Assembly: GCF_021021435.1 (NCBI RefSeq)
Contig: NZ_JAINWI010000013.1
Location: 1-64,000, forward strand
Source of the DNA: Seohaeicola saemankumensis
Lineage (GTDB): Bacteria; Pseudomonadota; Alphaproteobacteria; Rhodobacterales; Rhodobacteraceae
Direction of reading: 5' to 3'
DNA length: 64,000 nucleotides
Shown here in pieces: positions 27,599 through 37,491 of the stretch. Each line of letters starts with the position of its first letter. Position 1 is the stretch's first letter. The notes under the pieces were generated by a model, which saw only the letters and a list, made by a program, of their open reading frames with translations, made no database searches and was not told the DNA's origin. Both the position numbers and the translations under genes were made by a program.

Positions 27599-29143
27599 AT
27601 GACACATAAATCATTCTCCGCAGCCTTCGCTGCAGTTGTTGCCTTGATGCTGTCGGCGATGTCAGCACAAGCGCAAACCGTCGACGAGACCGTTAACCGG
27701 GTTTTCGCAGATTCGACCGGCTGGTTCGTCAATTTCATTTTCGCCTCGATCCCCGGAACATCCATCGCATGGATCGTTGTCTGGCTGGTTGTGGCGGCAA
27801 CGGTTTTCACAATTTACTTCGGTTTCATCCAGTTCCGTGTGGTGGGTCACTCGCTGGCGCTGGTCAGCGGAAAATACTCCGATCCGAATGACGCGGGCGA
27901 GGTCAGCCACTTTCAGGCGCTTGCTACCGCATTGTCCGGCACTGTCGGTCTGGGCAATATCGCAGGTGTGGCGGTCGCGGTCAGTATCGGCGGGGCAGGT
28001 GCAACCTTCTGGATGATCCTTGCGGGTCTTCTGGGGATGGCATCCAAGTTCACCGAATGTACGCTGGGTGTGAAGTATCGTAACGAATATCCCGACGGGC
28101 GCGTATCCGGCGGCCCGATGTATTACCTGACCAAGGGCTTTGCCGAACGTGGCCTGCCGGGTGGCAAGTTTCTTGCGGTTCTGTTCTCGATTTTCTGCGT
28201 GCTGGGTGCTTTGGGCGGCGGCAACATGTTTCAAGCCAATCAGGCGCATCAGCAGTTGTCGGGTGTGTTCGGTGAGTATCCGGGGTGGATCACGGGGGTG
28301 GTTTTCGCGGTCGTCGTCTTCGCGGTGATTGTTGGCGGGATCAAATCCATCGCCCGCGTGACCGAGAAAGTAGTGCCGTTTATGGGCGTTCTCTACGTCG
28401 GTACGGCGCTTGTGATCATATTGATGAATTTCGACATGGTCGGTGCAGCTTTCGGTCAGATCTTTAACGGCGCCTTTACCGGAAACGGTATCGTCGGCGG
28501 TATGATCGGCGCGCTGATCCAGGGCTTCCGCCGTGCCGCCTTTTCGAACGAGGCGGGGGTCGGTTCTGCGGCTATCGCGCATTCGGCAGTGCGCACCAAA
28601 GAGCCGATCACCGAAGGCTTTGTGTCGCTTCTCGAGCCGTTTATCGACACGGTTGTGATCTGCACGATGACCGCCTTGGTCATCATCATCAGCGGTCAAC
28701 TTCTGACCGATCCTGAAACCGGCCTCTATATCATCAACGAGGCAGGGCAGGTTACTACGGCAACAGGTGCAACAGGTGTCGGTCTGACATCGGCTGCGTT
28801 TGAATCCGCCTTTTCATGGTTCCCCTATCTTCTGGTAATCGCGGTCGTGCTGTTTGCCTTTTCGACCATGCTCAGCTGGTCCTATTACGGTCTGAAGGCG
28901 TGGACCTACATGTTCGGTGAAGGGCAGACGCAGGAACTGACGTTCAAGGTCATATTCTGCATCTTCATCGTGATCGGTGCCGCCGCCAGCCTTGGGCCGG
29001 TCATTGATTTCTCGGATGCGGCGATCTTTGCGATGGCGGTGGTTAATATCGCTGGGCTTTACTTCCTGATGCCTATCGTCAAGCGCGAGCTTGACAGCTA
29101 CCTCAGCCGGTTGAAATCGGGTGAGATCAAGCGCTTCAAATAA
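27599..29143 (+). CDS. Sodium:alanine/glycine symporter (AGCS family)
   Basis: A 514-residue symporter with an N-terminal cleavable or first membrane segment ('[20 protein letters not shown]') and about ten further segments. Family motifs include '[29 protein letters not shown]', '[19 protein letters not shown]' and '[18 protein letters not shown]'. It likely imports alanine or glycine with Na+. The ATG at 27599 follows AGGGA at 7 bases. It lies 19 bases after the universal stress gene and ends in a strong terminator. Confidence 0.93.
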   Translation: MTHKSFSAAFAAVVALMLSAMSAQAQTVDETVNRVFADSTGWFVNFIFASIPGTSIAWIVVWLVVAATVFTIYFGFIQFRVVGHSLALVSGKYSDPNDAGEVSHFQALATALSGTVGLGNIAGVAVAVSIGGAGATFWMILAGLLGMASKFTECTLGVKYRNEYPDGRVSGGPMYYLTKGFAERGLPGGKFLAVLFSIFCVLGALGGGNMFQANQAHQQLSGVFGEYPGWITGVVFAVVVFAVIVGGIKSIARVTEKVVPFMGVLYVGTALVIILMNFDMVGAAFGQIFNGAFTGNGIVGGMIGALIQGFRRAAFSNEAGVGSAAIAHSAVRTKEPITEGFVSLLEPFIDTVVICTMTALVIIISGQLLTDPETGLYIINEAGQVTTATGATGVGLTSAAFESAFSWFPYLLVIAVVLFAFSTMLSWSYYGLKAWTYMFGEGQTQELTFKVIFCIFIVIGAAASLGPVIDFSDAAIFAMAVVNIAGLYFLMPIVKRELDSYLSRLKSGEIKRFK

Positions 29144-29166
29144 AACCCAAAAAACGCATATTTCAG

Positions 29167-29200
29167 AAAGGGCCGGAGCGAAAGTTCCGGCCCTTTCTTG
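29167..29200 (+). terminator. Rho-independent terminator after the AGCS symporter
   Basis: AAAGGGCCGG (29167-29176) pairs perfectly with CCGGCCCTTT (29187-29196), extended by an A-T pair, followed by CTTGT. It also sits between two convergent transcripts and could serve both. Confidence 0.85.
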
Positions 29201-29233
29201 TGCCTGCGCGGAACCTCTTGAACAGGTGTAGTC

Positions 29234-30085
29234 TCAGCTTCTGCGCTGGAAGGCGATCATCAAAAGCGCCAACACGCTGGAGCCCAGCATCAGCAGAAGA
29301 GACACGGCATTCAGGAGCGGGGTTGATCCAAGTTTCAGGCGGTCAAACATGGCAATGGTCAAGGGCGAGTCCGATCCGACCAGCATCAGCGTCGTGTTGA
29401 AATTCTCAAAGCTCATCAGGAAAGACACGACAAAGGCGCCGATCATGGCGGGGGCCAGATAGGGCAGGGTAATCGTTCGAACGGCTGTCAGGTGATTGGC
29501 CCCAAGGTTCAGCGCGGCCTCTTCCAATGTGCGGTCGAACTTCTGCAGGCGGGCTGCAATGACCAAAGTGGCAATGGTAGTGACAAAGGAAAACTGTCCT
29601 AGAATGACCAACACCAGACCTGGCCGCAGCGCTTGAAGGTCGATTTCCGCTGCATCCCATGCGCTATTCGCCAATGTGCTGGAGAAGACGAGGATCGAGA
29701 TACCCAGCACGATACCGGGAATGACCAGCGGCAGAAGCATCAGCACATAGAGCAGCCCGCGCCCGCGAAACTGGTAGCGGTTGAACAAGAAGGCGTTGGT
29801 TGTACCAACGGCAACCGACAGGGTTGATACGGCAAGCCCGATCGTAACCGATGTACCGATTGCGCGCAGGATCGGGTCTTCGTGGAACACCCCGATCACG
29901 GGCCGCTCGGACCCGAAGAACCAACCCAGCGTAAAGCCTTCCCACGGAAGCGACGGGAACTGGCTGTCGTTGAATGCAAAGACTGCCACGACCGTCAAAG
30001 GCAGCGCGAGATAGAGGAAGAACAGCGCAACATAGGCGCCATAGGCGACGCGGATCAGCGGGTTTTGCGGGATTGTCGGGATCAT
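29234..30085 (-). CDS. ABC transporter permease, spermidine/putrescine type (PotC-like)
   Basis: A 283-residue inner-membrane permease with six segments and the binding-protein-dependent permease loop 'EEAALNLGANHLTAVRTITLPYLAPAMIGAF' (EAA motif) near residues 180-210. 'FNDSQFPSLPWEGFTLGWF' after the first segment is typical of PotC. It starts 8 bases after the PotB-like gene and is the last gene of the minus-strand importer operon. It forms the channel with the PotB-like subunit. Confidence 0.92.
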   Translation of the reverse strand: MIPTIPQNPLIRVAYGAYVALFFLYLALPLTVVAVFAFNDSQFPSLPWEGFTLGWFFGSERPVIGVFHEDPILRAIGTSVTIGLAVSTLSVAVGTTNAFLFNRYQFRGRGLLYVLMLLPLVIPGIVLGISILVFSSTLANSAWDAAEIDLQALRPGLVLVILGQFSFVTTIATLVIAARLQKFDRTLEEAALNLGANHLTAVRTITLPYLAPAMIGAFVVSFLMSFENFNTTLMLVGSDSPLTIAMFDRLKLGSTPLLNAVSLLLMLGSSVLALLMIAFQRRS

Positions 30086-30093
30086 GTCGCTAC

Positions 30094-30951
30094 CTACCCC
30101 ATCGTCTTTTCAAGCGTTTGACCGGTCATCCGCAGCACCACCCAGACGATCAGGGATGACAATACAAGCAGCATGAAACCAAAGGCAGCGCCCAGCTCCC
30201 AATTGAAGCGGACGATGAACTGGGAATAGATCATTTGCGTGAACCACAGACTGTCCTTGCCACCCAGCATGGTCGGGGTCAGGTAATTGCCAAGGCTTAG
30301 CATGAATACGACGATGCTGCCCGAGACAATACCGGGAACGGCGTGGGGGATCACGATTTCACGCAGGATACTGGGGCCGGACCCGCCCAGATCATAGCCC
30401 GCCTCGATCACCGCATCGTCCAGACTGTCCAATGTCGTGACCAAGGGCACGACCATGAACAGCATGGATGTGTAGACAAGGCCCACCATGATGGACGCGT
30501 CGTTATAAAGCATCTCGACCGGCCCCGCCGCCAGCCCTGCCCATTGCAGCAAGCCCGAGATCACACCGCTTTCGCGCAACAGGATCATCCAACCGAAGGT
30601 GCGTACAAGCTCGGACACCCAAAAAGGTATCAAGCACATCAGAAACAACACCGACCTTGCACGGCCACGGACCATCTTGGCGATATAGTAGGATACGGGA
30701 AAGGCGATCAGCAACGTCAGGGCCGTGGCGAGGATCGACATGATCGCGGTGCGCGCGAAGGTGACCATGTAAAGCGGTTCGGTCAGGATCGTAGTGTAGT
30801 TGGCCAGGCTGGTTTCATACTGGCGCACACCCACCCGTTCGCGCAGCGACAGCAGGAACAGGTCGATATGCGGGATGATGATCAATAAGGATAACCACAG
30901 CAAAAGCGGTGTCAGCAGAAGGATCAGCCCGAGTTTCTGTCCCGCCCGCAT
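30094..30951 (-). CDS. ABC transporter permease, spermidine/putrescine type (PotB-like)
   Basis: A 285-residue permease. After an N-terminal segment ('LGLILLLTPLLLWLSLLIIIP') comes 'FPVSYYIAKMVRGRARSVLFLMCLIPFWVSELVRTFGWM', characteristic of PotB, then the EAA loop 'IEAGYDLGGSGPSILREIVIPHAVPGIV'. The ATG at 30951 was chosen for spacing to AGGGGCGG; a GTG at 30960 overlapping the ATPase stop (GTGA) is an alternative. Either way it is tightly linked to the ATPase gene. Confidence 0.92.
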   Translation of the reverse strand: MRAGQKLGLILLLTPLLLWLSLLIIIPHIDLFLLSLRERVGVRQYETSLANYTTILTEPLYMVTFARTAIMSILATALTLLIAFPVSYYIAKMVRGRARSVLFLMCLIPFWVSELVRTFGWMILLRESGVISGLLQWAGLAAGPVEMLYNDASIMVGLVYTSMLFMVVPLVTTLDSLDDAVIEAGYDLGGSGPSILREIVIPHAVPGIVSGSIVVFMLSLGNYLTPTMLGGKDSLWFTQMIYSQFIVRFNWELGAAFGFMLLVLSSLIVWVVLRMTGQTLEKTMG

Positions 30952-30956
30952 CCGGG

Positions 30957-32066
30957 TCACCGCCCCTGCGCGGCAAAGCAATTGCCCTGCTCGCCGGACC
31001 ATCCGATATGTACGGTCATACCGCGTGACAGATGCGCGAACTCGCCGGATTGCGGCAGGGTCACCTCAATCTCGGCGCCGCTGGCATCTGCCACGATCAC
31101 GCGGCTGGCGGCCCCGTTAAACAGGATTGTGCTGACATGGCCGCTGATCTGCGTGTCGAAATGGGACAGTTGCGCGGTGTTCTCGGCCAGCCGGATCGCT
31201 TCGGGTCGTACAAATACCTCGGCTTTGTCGCCAATGCCAAGGCCGCGTCCGGGACCGACCCCGCGCAGGATCAGGCCGCCATCGGTCTTGATCTCCAGCG
31301 CCTCACCTTCAGCCCTGATCACACGGCCCTGCCAGCGGTTCGCATCACCTACGAACCCCGCCACAAAGGCGGTCTGCGGACGATAATAAAGGTCGCGCGC
31401 AGTGCCCATCTGCTCGAACCGCCCAGTGTTCATCACGGCAATCTGGTCGGACATGACCAAGGCTTCGGACTGGTCATGCGTTATATAGACAAAGGTGGTG
31501 TCGAATGCGGCCTGAAGCGCCTTCAGCTCGATCTTCATATGCTCGCGTAGTTTCAGATCAAGCGCGCCTAGTGGTTCGTCCAGCAGCAGAACATCCGGCT
31601 CCAGCACCATGCAACGGGCAATGGCAACGCGCTGTTTCTGCCCGCCTGACAGTTCGTCGACACGGCGCGTGCCAATGCCGGGTAGCCCGATCCGGTCCAG
31701 TACCTCGTCCACCTTGCGGGCGATTTCGCCTTTGGCCATGCCCTTGCGGCGCAGACCGTAGCCGATATTGTCGGCAATATTCATCATCGGGAACAGCGCC
31801 AGATGCTGGAACACCATGTTCACAGGGCGCTTGTTGGGCGGTACATCCAGAACCGAGCGGCCCTTGATCCGGATATCGCCGCTGGTCGGTTCCAGAAAGC
31901 CTGCGATCATCCGCATGATCGTTGTCTTACCGCAACCGGATGGTCCGAGAACCGAAAAGAACGATCCCGCCGGTACCGAGAATGAAACGTCATCCACCGC
32001 GACTGACGCGCCGAAATGCTTTGTCAGACAGTCACATTCAAGATCGGGAAGGGTGGAAGCAGTCAT
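30957..32066 (-). CDS. ABC transporter ATP-binding protein, polyamine type (PotA-like)
   Basis: A 369-residue ATPase with Walker A 'GPSGCGKTT' near residue 40, 'LSGGQKQRVAIARCM' near 140, Walker B 'VLLLDEPLGALD' and switch 'VYITHDQSEAL', then a C-terminal TOBE regulatory domain (~280-369). 'MVFQHLALFPMMNIADNIGYG' is typical of the PotA/CysA group. It is second in the importer operon, separated from the binding-protein gene by a 10-base-stem hairpin that likely reduces its expression relative to the binding protein. Confidence 0.93.
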   Translation of the reverse strand: MTASTLPDLECDCLTKHFGASVAVDDVSFSVPAGSFFSVLGPSGCGKTTIMRMIAGFLEPTSGDIRIKGRSVLDVPPNKRPVNMVFQHLALFPMMNIADNIGYGLRRKGMAKGEIARKVDEVLDRIGLPGIGTRRVDELSGGQKQRVAIARCMVLEPDVLLLDEPLGALDLKLREHMKIELKALQAAFDTTFVYITHDQSEALVMSDQIAVMNTGRFEQMGTARDLYYRPQTAFVAGFVGDANRWQGRVIRAEGEALEIKTDGGLILRGVGPGRGLGIGDKAEVFVRPEAIRLAENTAQLSHFDTQISGHVSTILFNGAASRVIVADASGAEIEVTLPQSGEFAHLSRGMTVHIGWSGEQGNCFAAQGR

Positions 32067-32103
32067 TTTGGTGATCCGGTCCTGATGTGTCGGCAAAACG
32101 AAA

Positions 32104-32130
32104 GCGGCACCCGAAATCTGCGGGTGCCGC
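32104..32130 (-). terminator. Hairpin between binding-protein and ATPase genes (partial terminator)
   Basis: GCGGCACCCG (32104-32113) pairs perfectly with CGGGTGCCGC (32121-32130), loop 7 bases. On the minus strand it is followed by TTTCGTTTT. It lies 17 bases after the binding-protein stop, the place where ABC operons often carry a leaky terminator so the binding protein is made in excess. Confidence 0.8.
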
Positions 32131-32147
32131 CCTCTGACGTCAAATGA

Positions 32148-33218
32148 TCAGCGTGCGGCCTGAACGCGGTCCAGTACGGCACCCTCCAGTGCTTCCAGTC
32201 CTGCGGGAACGGGCGGATACCATTTGATGTTATCCACAGCCTCTTGCGGGAAGCTGGCCTGATAGCGGGCCTTCAGCGCGTCCGAGACAAATTCATCCGC
32301 ACCTTGCGACGCAGTAAAGTTGCCAGCGGATTCGGTGATCATCGCAGCGACTTCCGGCTTCATTACGAAGTTGATCCAGGCATAGGCGGCATCATCTGCC
32401 TGACCTTTGGCAGGGATCACGAAAGTGTCGATCCAACCCAAGGCACCCGATGCAGGTGCAACAAACGTGACATCCGCGTTATCCTCGTTCAACTTCCAGC
32501 CGCCGGTATCCCATGCCATCGCAGCCACGACCTCGCCCGAGCGGACAAGTCCCATTAGCTCGTCACCGCCAGACCAGTAGGTTTTGACATTGGGTTTGCA
32601 CGCGATCAGCGTTTCTTCGACCTTGGACAGCATTTCGGTATAGGCGGCCTCGTCCGCATAAGCCTCAAAGGGGTCCATTCCCATCGAGAAGGCAAAGCCG
32701 ATCAGCGTTGGACGGCGCATGCGATAGGAAACCTTGCCTGCCACCTCGTCGCTGCAAAGGTCGGTATAATCCTTGATCGAAGCAGCTTCGGCTGTGTTCA
32801 GAACCAGACCATCGGTGCCCCAGACATGCGGGACGCCGTAAACCTCGCCGCTGACGGTAGTGTTGGCTTTGGTGGCCTCAAGCATCGAGGGAATGAACAG
32901 GGCCGCGTCGATCTTGGACAGGTCCATCGGCTTGTAGATGCCGAATTCTTCCTGCGGACCGGCGATGCGGTCTTGGCTGGGCTGGGCCAGATCGAAGCCA
33001 CCGCCGCCGGTGGCGCGCAGCTTGGCGATCATTTCCTCGTTGTTGGAAGTGGTCACTTCGACCGTGTGGCCGGTCTCGGCCTCGAACATCTCGATGACAT
33101 TCTCGGGGGCGTAGCCGCCCCATGTCAGCAGGCGCAGCGTGTCGGCGTTTGCAGGTGCGGCCAGCCCGAGAGCCAAAGCCGAGGCGGTAAATTTCAATCC
33201 GAAGGAAAGCGTTTTCAT
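32148..33218 (-). CDS. Extracellular polyamine-type substrate-binding protein (PotD/F-like)
   Basis: A 356-residue periplasmic protein with Sec signal 'MKTLSFGLKFTASALALGLAAPANA' and mature start 'DTLRLLTWGGYAPENVIEMFE', the standard PotD/PotF opening. 'AMAWDTGGWKL' and 'VAPASGALGWIDTFVIPAK' carry the tryptophan and acidic residues that usually grip the amine groups. AGGGA lies 6 bases before the ATG. First gene of the importer operon (binding protein, hairpin, ATPase, two permeases). The exact ligand may be a polyamine, amino alcohol or related cation. Confidence 0.9.
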   Translation of the reverse strand: MKTLSFGLKFTASALALGLAAPANADTLRLLTWGGYAPENVIEMFEAETGHTVEVTTSNNEEMIAKLRATGGGGFDLAQPSQDRIAGPQEEFGIYKPMDLSKIDAALFIPSMLEATKANTTVSGEVYGVPHVWGTDGLVLNTAEAASIKDYTDLCSDEVAGKVSYRMRRPTLIGFAFSMGMDPFEAYADEAAYTEMLSKVEETLIACKPNVKTYWSGGDELMGLVRSGEVVAAMAWDTGGWKLNEDNADVTFVAPASGALGWIDTFVIPAKGQADDAAYAWINFVMKPEVAAMITESAGNFTASQGADEFVSDALKARYQASFPQEAVDNIKWYPPVPAGLEALEGAVLDRVQAAR

Positions 33219-33377
33219 CTTTTATCCCTGTGTCTGGAGAACGGTTCTACCCAAGGCGACCTGCCACAATTTCGAAACAGTTTTGCGAAGGCATTCCGTT
33301 TTCATGTTCTTTTTTGATCGTTTGGTAGAATTTAGACATTCGGATCGCGCCAAAGTCAACTTTTTCGCGCATGGCTT

Positions 33378-34250
33378 TCATGTGAATTTCCGAAACAGCT
33401 TGGAGCGGTCAAACATGTCCTCCAGTTCCTGCATTCTTGCGCGGGTGCTATCCCATGTGCGTTCCTGCACTTCGGCGATCACCGCTTCAAGCATCAGCAT
33501 CAGGGTTACCAGACTGTCCCATGCGCTGGGCACCACGATCCGCCCGCAGAAGGTGCAGGCCGCGAATTCATGCACGGGCGAGCGCCACTGGTCGGTGAAC
33601 AGGATGATCTTAGCGCCTCGATCGCGCGCCAGTTCCGCCAGTTTGAGTGTACTGTTCTCGTACCGGCGCACGTCGAAAATCACGACAACATCTCCGGTCC
33701 GCAGATCAAGCAGGTCATGCGCCCAACTGCTGGACATTGCGTGGACATGGGTCACACCTGCCCGCAGAACCTGCATATGCAGGAAAAGATACTCGGCCAG
33801 CGCATGGGTGATACGCCCCCCTGCTACGAAAATCCGCCGGTCGGGGTGGGCCAGTAGAGTGCAAGCCTTCTCGAATGTCTCAAGGTCGATCTGGGTCAGG
33901 GTCTGGCTGATATTGCCGATCACGGCATCGGTGAACCTGTTAAGGATATGACCCTCGGGCGCGGATTCCACCCAAGTGTCGCGTTTGCTGATCGGGTCCG
34001 AGATCCGCGCCTCAAGCTCGTGGCGGAGCGCAGTCTGGAATTCGGGAAATCCGGAAAAACCCAGTTTCTGCACCATCCGGACAACGGTCGGGGTGGACAC
34101 TCCGGCGGCTTTGGCAAGATGCGTGATCGAGGCCAGACCGGTGACAGGATAGTTCTGCAGCAAGGTATCAGCCAGTTGCCGCTCTGCCCGCGTCAGCGTG
34201 TCGAAGGCGGCTTGCAGCCGTTCTGCGATGGTCTGGCTGTCGTCGGTCAC
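33378..34250 (-). CDS. RpiR/MurR family transcriptional regulator
   Basis: A 290-residue regulator. N-terminal helix-turn-helix (~1-75) 'LASITHLAKAAGVSTPTVVRMVQKLGFSGFPEF' is diagnostic for the RpiR family; the C-terminal SIS domain (~120-260) has 'RRIFVAGGRITHALAEYLFLHMQVL' and 'GDVVVIFDVRRYENSTLKLAELARDRGAKIILFTD'. The GTG at 34250 was chosen because AAGGA lies 9 bases upstream; a GTG at 34283 would add 11 residues. It lies between the ABC importer (same strand) and the TRAP operon (divergent), so it probably controls one or both. SIS ligands are usually phosphosugars, but RpiR members also control amine pathways. Confidence 0.88.
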   Translation of the reverse strand: MTDDSQTIAERLQAAFDTLTRAERQLADTLLQNYPVTGLASITHLAKAAGVSTPTVVRMVQKLGFSGFPEFQTALRHELEARISDPISKRDTWVESAPEGHILNRFTDAVIGNISQTLTQIDLETFEKACTLLAHPDRRIFVAGGRITHALAEYLFLHMQVLRAGVTHVHAMSSSWAHDLLDLRTGDVVVIFDVRRYENSTLKLAELARDRGAKIILFTDQWRSPVHEFAACTFCGRIVVPSAWDSLVTLMLMLEAVIAEVQERTWDSTRARMQELEDMFDRSKLFRKFT

Positions 34251-34428
34251 GGCGGCTGATCCTTTTTTGTTCAATATATGCACAGACCGATTCGGGGTGA
34301 AGAAAATCTTTCAGAAACATCGTTGACAGGTCGGGGGGGCTTGGATCACGCTTGCCCGACAGGGGGCCTTACATGACCTTTTCGCCGGATCATTCAGTCG
34401 TGACGTGCCACATCGCCAGGCAGGTATC

Positions 34429-35025
34429 ATGCACAAGGTGATGCGTGGCTATATCCGCGCGGTGGACGCTGTAAACTACCGGCTGGGGCGGTTGGTGATG
34501 TACGGCATCTTCGTCATGGTGGCCATTCTGCTCTGGTCATCCTTGTCCAAGACGTTTTTCACGCCGACATTGTGGACGCTGGAAATGGCCCAATTTGCCA
34601 TGGTCGCCTATTACATGCTGGGCGGTCCCTACGCGCTGCAAATGGGTGCCAATGTGCGGATGGATCTTTTCTATCACACATGGGACGACCGCCGGAAAGC
34701 TTGGTTCGACGCCTTTACCGTGCTTTTCCTTCTGTTCTTTCTGGGTGTACTTCTCTGGGGCGCGCTGAGTTCAACTGCCTACGCCTTGGGATATTTCGGG
34801 CGTGATCCACTGGCGTTCTATGGCGATCTGGTCTGGTCCTTTGTCACGGGTGGCCTTGCGGGGGCATCCGAGGTGCTGGGCCGGTTCGAGCGCAGCCCGA
34901 CCGCGTGGCGCCCCTATATGTGGCCGATCAAGGTACTGATGACCCTCGGTATCTTCCTGATGCTTCTGCAAGCGATGTCGGAGTTTTTCAAAGACGTGTT
35001 GCGCCTGCGCGGTGAGGCTGCGTGA
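34429..35025 (+). CDS. TRAP transporter small permease (DctQ)
   Basis: A 198-residue inner-membrane protein with four predicted segments (around 20-42, 52-72, 95-118 and 160-185). 'WTLEMAQFAMVAYYMLGGPYALQMGANVRMDLFY' is the DctQ signature. The ATG at 34429 (MHKVMRGYIRA) was chosen; an upstream start at 34405 adds eight residues. Its TGA overlaps the large-subunit ATG by one base. It couples the binding protein to the large permease for Na+-driven uptake. Confidence 0.9.
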   Translation: MHKVMRGYIRAVDAVNYRLGRLVMYGIFVMVAILLWSSLSKTFFTPTLWTLEMAQFAMVAYYMLGGPYALQMGANVRMDLFYHTWDDRRKAWFDAFTVLFLLFFLGVLLWGALSSTAYALGYFGRDPLAFYGDLVWSFVTGGLAGASEVLGRFERSPTAWRPYMWPIKVLMTLGIFLMLLQAMSEFFKDVLRLRGEAA

Positions 35026-36347
35026 TGTCATACGAGATGATCGCGATCTTCATGTTCTCGCTGATGATGCTGATGCTTTTCACCGGCCAGCGCGTGTTTG
35101 CGGCTATCGGTGGTGTTGCGGCGGTTTCGGCGATGATGTTGTGGGGTACAGGCGGAGCGGAGATTCCGTTCTCTGCCGCGATGAAGCTAATGAAATGGTA
35201 TCCGCTGCTGACGCTACCGATGTTCATTTTCATGGGCTATATCCTGTCCGAAAGCAAACTGGCCGACGATCTTTACAAGATGTTCCATGTCTGGATGGGG
35301 CCGGTGTCCGGGGGACTGGCTATCGGCACCATCGGGTTGATGGTTCTGGTCTCGGCGATGAACGGCCTCAGCGTGGCAGGCATGGCGATCGGGGCGACTA
35401 TCGCGCTGCCCGAACTGCTGCGGCGCGGCTATGACAAGCGGATGGTCACGGGAGTTATTCAGGCGGGATCAAGCCTTGGCATTCTTGTGCCGCCTTCGGT
35501 GGTGCTGGTGCTTTACGCCATGATTGCGCGCCAGCCCGTGGGACAGTTATGGCTGGCGGGTGTCGTGCCGGGGTTGATGATGGCCGCGATGTTTGTCGCG
35601 TATATCTATATCCGCTGCCGGTTGAACCCTTCACTTGGCCCAGTGCTTCCGGTCGAGGAACGCAACGTGCCTACGGCCGAGAAGTTGCGGCTGCTATCGG
35701 CGGGCCTGCTGCCGCTGGTGATCTTTGCGGCTATGATGGTGCCCTTCGTGAACGGTTGGACCAGTCTTGTCGAAAGCTCGGCCATCGGGGCGATGACCGC
35801 GTTCTTCGCCGCGGTCCTGAAAGGCCGGATGACCCGTACGGTTTTTGAAACCTCGGTTCGGCAGACCTTGATGATTTCGTGCATGTTCATGTGGATCATT
35901 CTAGCGGCACTGGGGTTCGGCGCGATCTTTGACGGGTTGGGCGCGGTGCGGGCTATCGACATGCTGTTTACCGACAGGCTTGGCCTGAATCCTTGGGTCA
36001 TCCTGATTTTGATGCAGTTGTCATTCCTGCTGATGGGCACCTTTCTGGACGACACCGCGATGCTGGTGATCGTCGCGCCGCTATACGTGCCGCTGGTGGG
36101 TGCGCTGGGGTTCGATCTGATCTGGTATGGTATCCTTTACACAATCACGACCCAGATCGCCTATATGACACCGCCCTTCGGCTATAACCTGTTTCTGATG
36201 CGCGCGATGGCCCCGCCCGAGGTGACATTGCGCGACATTTACAGTTCGATCCTGCCTTTTGTTCTGGTGATGTTGGGTGCGCTGACGCTGATCATGGTCT
36301 TTCCGCAGATCGCGCTGTGGCTGCCCGAACTTGTTTACGGAAAATAG
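35025..36347 (+). CDS. TRAP transporter large permease (DctM)
   Basis: A 440-residue ion-coupled permease with about twelve segments. 'LLTLPMFIFMGYILSESKLADDLYKMF' and 'GSSLGILVPPSVVLVLYAMIA' match DctM; 'LLMGTFLDDTAMLVIVAPLYVPLV' and 'IAYMTPPFGYNLFLMRA' are the conserved second-half motifs. Start at ATG 35025 (TGATG overlap with dctQ); a GTG one codon earlier is possible. Followed after 75 bases by the binding-protein gene, so the order is Q-M-P. Confidence 0.93.
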   Translation: MSYEMIAIFMFSLMMLMLFTGQRVFAAIGGVAAVSAMMLWGTGGAEIPFSAAMKLMKWYPLLTLPMFIFMGYILSESKLADDLYKMFHVWMGPVSGGLAIGTIGLMVLVSAMNGLSVAGMAIGATIALPELLRRGYDKRMVTGVIQAGSSLGILVPPSVVLVLYAMIARQPVGQLWLAGVVPGLMMAAMFVAYIYIRCRLNPSLGPVLPVEERNVPTAEKLRLLSAGLLPLVIFAAMMVPFVNGWTSLVESSAIGAMTAFFAAVLKGRMTRTVFETSVRQTLMISCMFMWIILAALGFGAIFDGLGAVRAIDMLFTDRLGLNPWVILILMQLSFLLMGTFLDDTAMLVIVAPLYVPLVGALGFDLIWYGILYTITTQIAYMTPPFGYNLFLMRAMAPPEVTLRDIYSSILPFVLVMLGALTLIMVFPQIALWLPELVYGK

Positions 36348-36422
36348 AACTCCGCGAGGAGCAAGACGAAGAGGAATGGCAAGAACCACCCTTTTGAAAC
36401 AGACCAACAGGAGATGACGACG

Positions 36423-37454
36423 ATGACAACAAGACGCAAATTCCTGACAACCGCTGCCCTTGCAGGGCCTGCTGCCCTTGCCACTCCCGCATTGGCGCAA
36501 TCAACCATACGTTGGCGTATGCAAACCTATGCCGGTGCTGCCTTGGGCGAGCATGTGATCAAGCCTGCAGTTGATATGTTCAACAAAATCGCGGGCGACC
36601 GCATGCAGATCGAACTGTTCTATGCGGATCAGATCGTTCCTACGGGCGAGCTGTTTCAGGCGCTGCAGCGTGGCACAATCGACGCAGTACAGTCCGATGA
36701 CGATTCGATGGCCTCACCAACAGAGGTGACGGTGTTCGGAGGCTATTTTCCCTTTGCCTCGCGTTATTCGCTCGATGTGCCGGTGCTGTTCAACCAATAT
36801 GGCCTGAACGAAATCTGGGATGCGGAATATTCCGCTGTCGGCGTCAAACATATCAGCGCGGGCGCATGGGACCCCTGCCATTTCGCCACCAAGGACCCGA
36901 TCAACAGCCTTGCCGATCTGCAAGGCAAGCGGGTTTTCACTTTCCCCACAGCTGGCCGCTTTCTGGCGCAGTTCGGCGTCGTGCCAGTGACGCTGCCTTG
37001 GGAGGATATCGAGGTTGCAGTCCAGACTGGCGAACTGGACGGTATCGCATGGTCCGGCATCACCGAAGACTACACAGTTGGTTGGGCGGATGTGACGAAT
37101 TACTTCCTGACCAACAATATCTCGGGCGCCTGGGCCGGGTCGTTCTTTGCCAATATGGATCGCTGGAACGAGTTGCCCGAAGATCTGCAAACCCTGTTCC
37201 GTGTCTGCTGTGACCAATCCCACTATTATCGCCAGTGGTGGTATTGGGGCGGTGAAGCGAACCTTCGCGTCAACGGGACCAAGTTGCAACTGACCACGAT
37301 CCCGGACGAAGAATGGAAAACGGTTGAGGATGCCGCGCTTGTCTTCTGGGATGAAATCGCCTCGGAGTCCGAGGTGAAGGCCAAGGTGGTCGATATCTTC
37401 AAGAAATATAACGCCGATATGCAAAAGGCCGGACGGCCCTATCGTTATACCTGA
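36423..37454 (+). CDS. TRAP transporter substrate-binding protein (DctP)
   Basis: A 343-residue periplasmic protein with a Tat signal 'TTRRKFLTTAALAGPAALATPALA' and mature start 'QSTIRWRMQTYAGAALG'. The DctP core includes 'GRFLAQFGVVPVTLPWEDIEVAVQTGELDGI', with the conserved arginine that binds a ligand carboxylate. I chose the ATG at 36423 because AGGAG (36409-36413) gives 9-base spacing; ATG 36414 would touch it. The ligand should be an organic acid or zwitterion, perhaps an intermediate of the adjacent pathway. Confidence 0.9.
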   Translation: MTTRRKFLTTAALAGPAALATPALAQSTIRWRMQTYAGAALGEHVIKPAVDMFNKIAGDRMQIELFYADQIVPTGELFQALQRGTIDAVQSDDDSMASPTEVTVFGGYFPFASRYSLDVPVLFNQYGLNEIWDAEYSAVGVKHISAGAWDPCHFATKDPINSLADLQGKRVFTFPTAGRFLAQFGVVPVTLPWEDIEVAVQTGELDGIAWSGITEDYTVGWADVTNYFLTNNISGAWAGSFFANMDRWNELPEDLQTLFRVCCDQSHYYRQWWYWGGEANLRVNGTKLQLTTIPDEEWKTVEDAALVFWDEIASESEVKAKVVDIFKKYNADMQKAGRPYRYT

Positions 37455-37491
37455 TCCCTCTTGCGGGCGGGCGCGTCCCTATCAAAGATAA

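Noticed and set aside
27662-28699. 345-codon minus-strand ORF rich in His/Asp/Arg
   Set aside because: Shadow of the AGCS symporter gene.
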